Below are positions 21,867 through 30,885 of a stretch of 64,000 nucleotides of DNA, piece by piece. The notes below the pieces were generated by a model. It did not search any database. It was not told the DNA's origin and was given only the letters and a program-made list of their open reading frames with translations. Where the stretch lies: the NCBI GenBank assembly GCA_947471745.1, contig CANJKZ010000549.1:10001-74000 (forward strand). The letters are read 5' to 3'. Both the position numbers and the translations under genes were made by a program. The DNA comes from Closterium sp. Naga37s-1 (Eukaryota; Streptophyta; Zygnematophyceae; Desmidiales; Closteriaceae). Numbering within the stretch: position 1 is the first letter of the stretch; each line of letters opens with the position of its first letter.

Positions 21867-24800
21867 TTACTGAGCAGCACTTTTCGCCTGGTCCCTCTCG
21901 GCAGCTCGTTTGAGAGCCAGGGCTGCCTTCACCACATTGCCGCGAGTGATGAGCCCCACCTGCACCACAGCACAGCAGCACACACGCACAGAATCAGTCT
22001 GCGGTGCTAAACCAAGTGTGTAGTGTTGTCAAGTAATCTTATAAGTTGTACATGTCCTTGCAGGCTGAAGCGCAAGGTGCTCAGTGCGTGCTGGCATGTC
22101 GGACCGTGTGCGTTCGTTCCTCTTCATTCCTGCGGGGCGCGTACCAGTTTGCCGTTGTCGTCCACCACAGGCAGGCGGCGGTGCTGATTCTCCAGCAGCA
22201 TCCTGCAGGGACAGGAGGCAAGAAAACGGGTGTGACCTGGAAGCCTTGACTTTCGGAAAGCAGGCATGGGTGCAGGGAGGCATGGGTGCAGGGAGGCATG
22301 GGTGCAGGGAGGCATGGGTGCAGGGAGGCGTGGGGGCAGAGAGGCATGGGTGCAGGGAGGCATGGGTGCAGGGAGGCGTGGGGGCAGAGAGGCATGGGTG
22401 CAGGGAGGCGTGGGGGCAGAGAGGCATGGGTGCAGGGAGGCATGGGTGCAGGGAGGCATGGGTGCAGGGAGGCATGGGTGCAGGGAGGCATGGGTGCAGG
22501 GAGGCATGGGTGCAGGGAGGCATGGGTGCAGGGAGGCGTGGGGGCAGAGAGGCATGGGTGCAGGGAGGCGTGGGGGCAGAGAGGCATGGGTGCAGGGAGG
22601 CATGGGTGCAGGGAGGCATGGGTGCAGGGAGGCATGGGTGCAGGGAGGCATGGGTGCAGGGAGGCATGGGTGCAGGGAGGCATGGGTGCAGGGAGGCATG
22701 GGTGCAGGGAGGCGTGGGGGCAGAGAGGCATGGGTGCAGGGAGGCGTGGGGGCAGAGAGGCATGGGTGCAGGGAGGCATGGGTGCAGGGAGGCATGGGTG
22801 CAGGGAGGCATGGGTGCAGGGAGGCATGGGTGCAGGGAGGCATGGGTGCAGGGAGGCATGGGTGCAGGGAGGCATGGGTGCAGGGAGGCGTGGGTGCAGG
22901 GAGGCATGGGTGCAGGGAGGCATGGGTGCAGGGAGGCGTGGGGGCAGAGAGGCATGGGTGCAGGGAGGCGTGGGGGCAGAGAGGCATGGGTGCAGGGAGG
23001 CATGGGTGCAGGGAGGCATGGGTGCAGGGAGGCATGGGTGCAGGGAGGCATGGGTGCAGGGAGGCATGGGTGCAGGGAGGCATGGGTGCAGGGAGGCATG
23101 GGTGCAGGGAGGCGTGGGGGCAGAGAGGCATGGGTGCAGGGAGGCGTGGGGGCAGAGAGGCATGGGTGCAGGGAGGCATGGGTGCAGGGAGGCATGGGTG
23201 CAGGGAGGCATGGGTGCAGGGAGGCATGGGTGCAGGGAGGCATGGGTGCAGGGAGGCATGGGTGCAGGGAGGCATGGGTGCAGGGAGGCATGGGTGCAGG
23301 GAGGCATGGGTGCAGGGAGGCGTGGGGGCAGAGAGGCATGGGTGCAGGGAGGCGTGGGGGCAGAGAGGCATGGGTGCAGGGAGGCATGGGTGCAGGGAGG
23401 CATGGGTGCAGGGAGGCATGGGTGCAGGGAGGCATGGGTGCAGGGAGGCATGGGTGCAGGGAGGCGTGGGTGCAGGGAGGCATGGGTGCAGGGAGGCATG
23501 GGTGCAGGGAGGCGTGGGGGCAGAGAGGCATGGGTGCAGGGAGGCGTGGGGGCAGAGAGGCATGGGTGCAGGGAGGCATGGGTGCAGGGAGGCATGGGTG
23601 CAGGGAGGCATGGGTGCAGGGAGGCATGGGTGCAGGGAGGCATGGGTGCAGGGAGGCATGGGTGCAGGGAGGCATGGGTGCAGGGAGGCGTGGGGGCAGA
23701 GAGGCATGGGTGCAGGGAGGCGTGGGGGCAGAGAGGCATGGGTGCAGGGAGGCATGGGTGCAGGGAGGCATGGGTGCAGGGAGGCATGGGTGCAGGGAGG
23801 CATGGGTGCAGGGAGGCATGGGTGCAGGGAGGCATGGGTGCAGGGAGGCATGGGTGCAGGGAGGCATGGGTGCAGGGAGGCATGGGTGCAGGGAGGCGTG
23901 GGGGCAGAGAGGCATGGGTGCAGGGAGGCGTGGGGGCAGAGAGGCATGGGTGCAGGGAGGCATGGGTGCAGGGAGGCATGGGTGCAGGGAGGCATGGGTG
24001 CAGGGAGGCATGGGTGCAGGGAGGCATGGGTGCAGGGAGGCATGGGTGCAGGGAGGCATGGGTGCAGGGAGGCGTGGGGGCAGAGAGGCATGGGTGCAGG
24101 GAGGCGTGGGGGCAGAGAGGCATGGGTGCAGGGAGGCATGGGTGCAGGGAGGCATGGGTGCAGGGAGGCATGGGTGCAGGGAGGCATGGGTGCAGGGAGG
24201 CATGGGTGCAGGGAGGCATGGGTGCAGGGAGGCATGGGTGCAGGGAGGCGTGGGGGCAGAGAGGCATGGGTGCAGGAAGGCGTGGGGGCAGAGAGGCATG
24301 GGTGCAGGGAGGCGTGGGGGCAGAGAGGCATGGGTGCAGGGAGGCGTGGGGGCAGAGAGGCATGGGTGCAGGGAGGCGTGGGGGCAGAGAGGCATGGGTG
24401 CAGGGAGGCATGGGTGCAGGGAGGCATGGGTGCAGGGAGGCATGGGTGCAGGGAGGCATGGGTGCAGGGAGGCATGGGTGCAGGGAGGCATGGGTGCAGG
24501 GAGGCATGGGTGCAGGGAGGCGTGGGGGCAGAGAGGCATGGGTGCAGGGAGGCGTGGGGGCAGAGAGGCATGGGTGCAGGGAGGCATGGGTGCAGGGAGG
24601 CATGGGTGCAGGGAGGCATGGGTGCAGGGAGGCATGGGTGCAGGGAGGCATGGGTGCAGGGAGGCATGGGTGCAGGGAGGCATGGGTGCAGGGAGGCGTG
24701 GGGGCAGAGAGGCATGGGTGCAGGGAGGCGTGGGGGCAGAGAGGCATGGGTGCAGGGAGGCATGGGTGCAGGGAGGCATGGGTGCAGGGAGGCATGGGTG

Positions 24801-27800
24801 CAGGGAGGCATGGGTGCAGGGAGGCATGGGTGCAGGGAGGCATGGGTGCAGGGAGGCATGGGTGCAGGGAGGCGTGGGGGCAGAGAGGCATGGGTGCAGG
24901 GAGGCGTGGGGGCAGAGAGGCATGGGTGCAGGGAGGCGTGGGGGCAGAGAGGCATGGGTGCAGGGAGGCGTGGGGGCAGAGAGGCATGGGTGCAGGGAGG
25001 CGTGGGGGCAGAGAGGCATGGGTGCAGGGAGGCGTGGGGGCAGAGAGGCATGGGTGCAGGGAGGCGTGGGGGCAGAGAGGCATGGGTGCAGGGAGGCGTG
25101 GGGGCAGAGAGGCATGGGTGCAGGGAGGCGTGGGGGCAGAGAGGCATGGGTGCAGGGAGGCGTGGGGGCAGAGAGGCATGGGTGCAGGGAGGCGTGGGGG
25201 CAGAGAGGCATGGGTGCAGGGAGGCGTGGGGGCAGAGAGGCATGGGTGCAGGGAGGCGTGGGGGCAGAGAGGCATGGGTGCAGGGAGGCGTGGGGGCAGA
25301 GAGGCATGGGTGCAGGGAGGCGTGGGGGCAGAGAGGCATGGGTGCAGGGAGGCGTGGGGGCAGAGAGGCATGGATGCAGGGAGGCGTGGGGGCAGAGAGG
25401 CATGGGTGCAGGGAGGCGTGGGGGCAGAGAGGCATGGGTGCAGGGAGGCGTGGGGGCAGAGAGGCATGGGTGCAGGGAGGCGTGGGGGCAGAGAGGCATG
25501 GGTGCAGGGAGGCGTGGGGGCAGAGAGGCATGGGTGCAGGGAGGCGTGGGGGCAGAGAGGCATGGGTGCAGGGAGGCGTGGGGGCAGAGAGGCATGGGTG
25601 CAGGGAGGCGTGGGGGCAGAGAGGCATGGGTGCAGGGAGGCGTGGGGGCAGAGAGGCATGGGTGCAGGGAGGCATGGGTGCAGGGAGGCATGGGTGCAGG
25701 GAGGCATGGGTGCAGGGAGGCATGGGTGCAGGGAGGCATGGGTGCAGGGAGGCATGGGTGCAGGGAGGCATGGGTGCAGGGAGGCATGGGTGCAGGGAGG
25801 CGTGGGGGCAGAGAGGCATGGGTGCAGGGAGGCGTGGGGGCAGAGAGGCATGGGTGCAGGGAGGCATGGGTGCAGGGAGGCATGGGTGCAGGGAGGCATG
25901 GGTGCAGGGAGGCATGGGTGCAGGGAGGCATGGGTGCAGGGAGGCATGGGTGCAGGGAGGCGTGGGGGCAGAGAGGCATGGGTGCAGGGAGGCGTGGGGG
26001 CAGAGAGGCATGGGTGCAGGGAGGCGTGGGGGCAGAGAGGCATGGGTGCAGGGAGGCGTGGGGGCAGAGAGGCATGGGTGCAGGGAGGCGTGGGGGCAGA
26101 GAGGCATGGGTGCAGGGAGGCGTGGGGGCAGAGAGGCATGGGTGCAGGGAGGCGTGGGGGCAGAGAGGCATGGGTGCAGGGAGGCGTGGGGGCAGAGAGG
26201 CATGGGTGCAGGGAGGCGTGGGGGCAGAGAGGCATGGGTGCAGGGAGGCGTGGGGGCAGAGAGGCATGGGTGCAGGGAGGCGTGGGGGCAGAGAGGCATG
26301 GGTGCAGGGAGGCGTGGGGGCAGAGAGGCATGGGTGCAGGGAGGCGTGGGGGCAGAGAGGCATGGGTGCAGGGAGGCGTGGGGGCAGAGAGGCATGGGTG
26401 CAGGGAGGCGTGGGGGCAGAGAGGCATGGGTGCAGGGAGGCGTGGTGGCAGAGAGGCATGGGTGCAGGGAGGCGTGGGGGCAGAGAGGCATGGGTGCAGG
26501 GAGGCGTGGGGGCAGAGAGGCATGGGTGCAGGGAGGCGTGGGGGCAGAGAGGCATGGGTGCAGGGAGGCGTGGGGGCAGAGAGGCATGGGTGCAGGGAGG
26601 CGTGGGGGCAGAGAGGCATGGGTGCAGGGAGGCGTGGGGGCAGAGAGGCATGGGTGCAGGGAGGCGTGGGGGCAGAGAGGCATGGGTGCAGGGAGGCGTG
26701 GGGGCAGAGAGGCATGGGTGCAGGGAGGCGTGGGGGCAGAGAGGCATGGGTGCAGGGAGGCGTGGGGGCAGAGAGGCATGGGTGCAGGGAGGCGTGGGGG
26801 CAGAGAGGCATGGGTGCAGGGAGGCGTGGGGGCAGAGAGGCATGGGTGCAGGGAGGCGTGGGGGCAGAGAGGCATGGGTGCAGGGAGGCGTGGGGGCAGA
26901 GAGGCATGGGTGCAGGGAGGCATGGGTGCAGGGAGGCATGGGTGCAGGGAGGCATGGGTGCAGGGAGGCATGGGTGCAGGGAGGCATGGGTGCAGGGAGG
27001 CATGGGTGCAGGGAGGCGTGGGGGCAGAGAGGCATGGGTGCAGGGAGGCGTGGGGGCAGAGAGGCATGGGTGCAGGGAGGCGTGGGGGCAGAGAGGCATG
27101 GGTGCAGGGAGGCGTGGGGGCAGAGAGGCATGGGTGCAGGGAGGCGTGGGGGCAGAGAGGCATGGGTGCAGGGAGGCGTGGGGGCAGAGAGGCATGGGTG
27201 CAGGGAGGCGTGGGGGCAGAGAGGCATGGGTGCAGGGAGGCGTGGGGGCAGAGAGGCATGGGTGCAGGGAGGCGTGGGGGCAGAGAGGCATGGGTGCAGG
27301 GAGGCGTGGGGGCAGAGAGGCATGGGTGCAGGGAGGCGTGGGGGCAGAGAGGCATGGGTGCAGGGAGGCGTGGGGGCAGAGAGGCATGGGTGCAGGGAGG
27401 CGTGGGGGCAGAGAGGCATGGGTGCAGGGAGGCGTGGGGGCAGAGAGGCATGGGTGCAGGGAGGCGTGGGGGCAGAGAGGCATGGGTGCAGGGAGGCGTG
27501 GGGGCAGAGAGGCATGGGTGCAGGGAGGCGTGGGGGCAGAGAGGCATGGGTGCAGGGAGGCGTGGGGGCAGAGAGGCATGGGTGCAGGGAGGCGTGGGGG
27601 CAGAGAGGCATGGGTGCAGGGAGGCGTGGGGGCAGAGAGGCATGGGTGCAGGGAGGCGTGGGGGCAGAGAGGCATGGGTGCAGGGAGGCGTGGGGGCAGA
27701 GAGGCATGGGTGCAGGGAGGCGTGGGGGCAGAGAGGCATGGGTGCAGGGAGGCGTGGGGGCAGAGAGGCATGGGTGCAGGGAGGCGTGGGGGCAGAGAGG

Positions 27801-30371
27801 CATGGGTGCAGGGAGGCGTGGGGGCAGAGAGGCATGGGTGCAGGGAGGCATGGGTGCAGCCAGACAAAGATGCAGTGCGGAGGGTAGTGTGGTGGGCGGT
27901 GGGAGGGTGTGTGTGTGACCTGGCGGCCTGGTCGAGGTTGGTGGAGGGGTGCACGGTGTGCGGGTGGGGCGTCATGACGTCCGCCACCACCCGCCCCCGC
28001 GTCTTTATCAGCAGCTTCTGAATCTCCCTGAACGCCTGCCGTGCCACGTGAGCGCGCCCGTGGCCGTGGGGACATGGGAGGTGGGAGGAGGGGGATGGGA
28101 GATGAACATGGGAAGGTGGGGAGAGGGAGGGAAGGGGAGACGTTATGGTACGTCTGGGGGACGTGAGTGGTGAAGGGAGAGCGCAGGGCGAGGTGCGGTG
28201 AGAATGGAGGAGACACAGCAGTAGCAGAACAGGGGTGGTGGGCAGAAACACATGGGTGAGTGGGCGAGAGAAGGGCCCGGGGGAGGGGAAGGGTGTGGGT
28301 GGTGGTGTGAAGGGATGGGGGAGGTGCACCTTCCACGTGCTGCCAGCCTCGGGGAAGAGCGAGGAGGACGGGCCCGACGACCCCACACCTGCACGCCATG
28401 CCATGCCATGCCATGCCATGCCATGCCGTGTGCATGGGGGCAGGCGGGCACAGAGAGATGGCAGGTGCCATGGGCATGGGGGGCACGACTAGCAATGTAG
28501 TTGCTGGGATAGCAGGGGCTGTGAGTGAGAGGCGTGGAGAGGGGAAGAAGTGAGAGAGGAAAACGAAGAGAGTGTGAGATGTGAGAGCGCAGTGAGAGAG
28601 GTGAGGGGGAAAAGGAGAGAGAACAGGGGGGGGCGGGCAGGGAAGAGGAGGGGCGACAGGGTGTGGCGGGCAGAGGAGAGGAGAGGCGGAGAGCAGTGGA
28701 GGGGCGGGGAGAGCAGAAGGGGGGCGGGGAGAGCAGAGAAGATGGGGGGAGAGCAGAGCAGAGGAGGGGCGGGGCAGGGGCGCACCGGAGATGGAGTCGA
28801 GGGCGAGGAGGTCATAGTCCGACACCACGCCCACCTGCCATGCCATGCCATGCCATGCCATGCCGTGCCGTGCCGTGCCGTGCCGTGCCGTGCCGTGCCG
28901 TGCCGTGCCGTGCCGTGCCATGCCGTGCCATGCCGTACCATGCCATGCCATGCCATGCCATGCCATGCCGTACCATGCCATGCCGTGCCATGCCATGCCG
29001 TACCATGCCATGCCATGCCATGCCATGCCATGCCATGCCATGCCATGCCATGCCATGCCGTACCATGCCATGCCGTGCCATGCCATGCCGTACCATGCCA
29101 TGCCATGCCATGCCATGCCATGCACACACATGCACGCACACGCACACACGCGTGCATGGAGGGAGAGACGGTGCTGGTGTGAGGAGGAGCGGATGGAAAT
29201 TGTGTGAATCTGGTGAAATGTGAGCGTGGTGTGCGTGAACGTGCGAACACAAGTGTGCATCACGAATGCTGCACAACACAACATCCATCCCCCCTCCCCC
29301 ACCACCCATCCTCTCACCCCCCACCCCTCTTCCCCCCCCCTCCCCCCTCACCAGGCGTCCCTCCGCGTCCACCACGGGCATGCCTGTGATGCGGTGCTCC
29401 ACCAGCAGCTCCAGCGCTGCGCGCACAAAGGGGGGTGGGGTGGGGGGAGGCGGGGGAAAGAAGGGGGGAGGGGGAGAAAGGGGGTGGAAGGGGGAGAACG
29501 GGGAGATGGCGGGGAAAGGGGGAGGCGCGGAAGGGAGTGGAGAACAAGGGCGAGAGGTCGGGCCGACTTAGAGCAAGCACCGAGTTTCCATTGCGCTTGG
29601 TGAAATATTGCATACGTTACCGGACCTTGATCGACGGTGCTGCACGGACCTTGATCGACGGTGCTGCACGGACCTTGATCGACGGTGCTGCACGGACCTT
29701 GATCGACGGTGCTGCACGGACCTTGATCGACGGTGCTGCACGGACCTTGATCGACGGTGGTGGAGGGCTGCGCGCACACGAGCTTGCCGGCCGACATGCA
29801 GTCGCCCACCGTCAGATGGTCCGTCGTGCGCACCGCCGCCCAGTCCACCGCCGCCTGCCCTCCCGCGCACAGCGCGCGCGCACAGGGGGGAAGCAGGGGA
29901 GGGAAGCACGAGCGGGGGGGGGGGAGGGAAGTGCGCGCGTTTGTTGCGCGCGCGGAGAGGAGACTCGGTGGATGGCGGGGCGAGCGAGAGATGGCGACGC
30001 GGGACGAGAGGGAGAATTGGAGCGCTGGGGGAGCAACGAGAACGAACAGGACGAGCGGAAGGCGCGAGGGACGAGGGGAGATGGGCGCGCGAGCAGCGCC
30101 TGTCGCAAATCTACGCATTTGATAATTCGACCACACATTCTGACACAACATGACGGCTCACCCTGTCGCCCGCGGCCGCAACGACCAATCGCGGAGTCCG
30201 CGTTTGCCGAGTGATGGTCTTAGGAGTGCGGGGGACGCGGAGACTGGATGCGCGGATAGGCGGACAGCATGCGCCAGTGTCGGCGCGGGAGGACGCGGGA
30301 GCGGAGGTGCGCGCGACGGCGCGCGGAGCTAGGCGGGCGGGGAGAGAGGAGGCGACGGTGAGGGCCGCCAT
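21867..30371 (-). CDS. CBSX: CBSX1/CBSX2-like plastid CBS-domain protein
   Basis: The model has eight exons (minus strand): 30371-30162, 29854-29746, 29416-29352, 28834-28786, 28388-28330, 28035-27920, 22202-22145 and 21959-21867. All junctions are GT-AG and in phase, giving 252 aa (Arabidopsis CBSX1/2 are about 236). Residues 1-70 are an Arg/Ser/Ala-rich plastid transit peptide. The mature protein has two CBS motifs. The first contains TVGDCMSAGKLV, ALELLVEHRITGMPVVD and VGVVSDYDLLALDSISG. The second contains VVADVMTPHPHTV, ENQHRRLPVVDDNGKL and VGLITRGNVVKAALALKR. In plants CBSX proteins bind AMP/ATP and activate plastid thioredoxins of the ferredoxin-thioredoxin system; that role is transferred by homology. 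The start at 30371 has a GCCATGG context, and a second ATG lies 12 bp upstream. Introns 2, 3, 4 and 6 hold tandem repeats, and intron 6 is 5.7 kb. Exon 2 can end at any of six repeated donors. Confidence 0.93.
22265..27859. repeat. 16-bp minisatellite filling CBSX intron 6
   Basis: About 350 units of 16 bp. There are two main unit types on the plus strand: A = CATGGGTGCAGGGAGG and B = CGTGGGGGCAGAGAGG. In the left half they form blocks of B-A-B followed by a run of A, with block spacing of 176 bp (22537 to 22713, 22937 to 23113), 208 or 224 bp. The right half is mostly strict A-B alternation (32-bp unit). Only a few single-base variants occur (such as at about 22889, 24277, 25373 and 26443), so homogenisation is strong. 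It lies inside intron 6 of the CBSX gene, starting about 60 bp from both splice sites. On the gene's sense strand neither unit contains AG or GT, and there is no stop codon in any of six frames. Confidence 0.97.
28394..28431. repeat. ATGGC pentamer run in CBSX intron 4
   Basis: A short run of the pentamer CCATG/ATGGC on the 3' side of intron 4, a few bases upstream of the exon 5 acceptor (which reads GCGTGCAG). On the CBSX sense strand the unit is ATGGC. Confidence 0.85.
28836..29122. repeat. ATGGC/ACGGC pentamer array abutting the CBSX exon 4 acceptor
   Basis: About 57 pentamers, TGCCA with TGCCG and TACCA variants on the plus strand. On the CBSX sense strand the array is (ATGGC)n and runs directly into the acceptor GGCATGGCAG of exon 4. 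A roughly 85-bp block with TGCCGTACCA variants is duplicated inside it, which indicates larger-scale slippage or unequal exchange. Confidence 0.93.
29430..29530. repeat. G-rich low-complexity tract in CBSX intron 2
   Basis: A run of GGGG/GGGA words on the plus strand, so C/T-rich on the CBSX sense strand. It forms a long pyrimidine tract before the exon 3 acceptor at 29417. It is consistent with a polypyrimidine tract enlarged by slippage. Confidence 0.6.
29623..29766 (-). repeat. 24-bp x 6 tandem repeat spanning the CBSX exon 2 / intron 2 junction
   Basis: Six copies of a 24-bp unit start at 29623, 29647, 29671, 29695, 29719 and 29743. On the sense strand each contains GTCGATCAAG followed by GTCC, the exon 2 end plus intron start. 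The copy nearest the exon (29743-29766) holds the real coding end, with the exon ending at 29746 and joining in phase 1 to exon 3. The unit is 8 codons, so a downstream donor copy would insert 1 to 5 extra octapeptides (GPCSTVDQ) in frame. Confidence 0.9.
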
Positions 30372-30885
30372 GGCGTCTGGCAATGTTACTTATTAGCAGT
30401 GCGGCGCACGGCGAGTGCGGCGGGGGCAGCGCGCGGGACGGTGAGCAAGGCAGTCGAATGCGAAAGGTGCGTGCTTGGTAACGCGGGTTGTGGATGCAGA
30501 GGTGAACACGAGGGGCGTATGCGTTGATTGGTGAATGCCCGTTTGTGGTTGTCTGACTGCTGATGTCAGCAATGGATGGTTAGAAGGTGCCACGTGCGCA
30601 CGTTCAGAGATGACCACTCGAGATCTCCGCGTGTAAAACCGTGATACTTATTATTTGAACATAACTTACGTTCAATGCTTATCCTCTGGATCATACCACA
30701 ACTCTGTGGCCTCACACATGCAGGTGCACACCTCCAGCTCCACTTTTGCATGAATTCCGCATAATACATTGCAATGCGATTATTAGAAAACGCCTCTAAA
30801 CATGAGCGTGCTGCCAGCTGAGCAGCAAGCAAGGGTAAAGCAGTCATGCATCTCAGACGCCTATGCAGCATGCTACTACGGTATG
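30372..30885. promoter_or_regulatory. Intergenic region: CBSX promoter side and LpxB-like 3' end
   Basis: This 514-bp gap between two minus-strand genes must hold the CBSX 5' UTR and promoter (right of 30371) and the LpxB-like 3' UTR (left of 30886). I see no convincing TATA box and no additional gene. Confidence 0.4.

Noticed and set aside
28550-29223. MPCHAMPCHA / GMAWHGMAW repeat proteins
   Set aside because: Pentamer array in CBSX intron 3, open on both strands because the unit has no stop codon.
22029-29317. Overlapping open frames of 1,870-2,400 codons in all six frames (Pro/His/Cys-rich or Gly/Trp/Arg-rich repeats)
   Set aside because: They come from a 16-bp stop-free repeat, appear in every frame of both strands, and lie inside a CBSX intron whose flanking exons join in phase and match CBSX proteins.
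29623-29766. CRISPR-like regular short repeats (also 32333-32550 and the satellite)
   Set aside because: Copies are directly adjacent without unique spacers, no cas genes are present, and the DNA is clearly nuclear eukaryotic.
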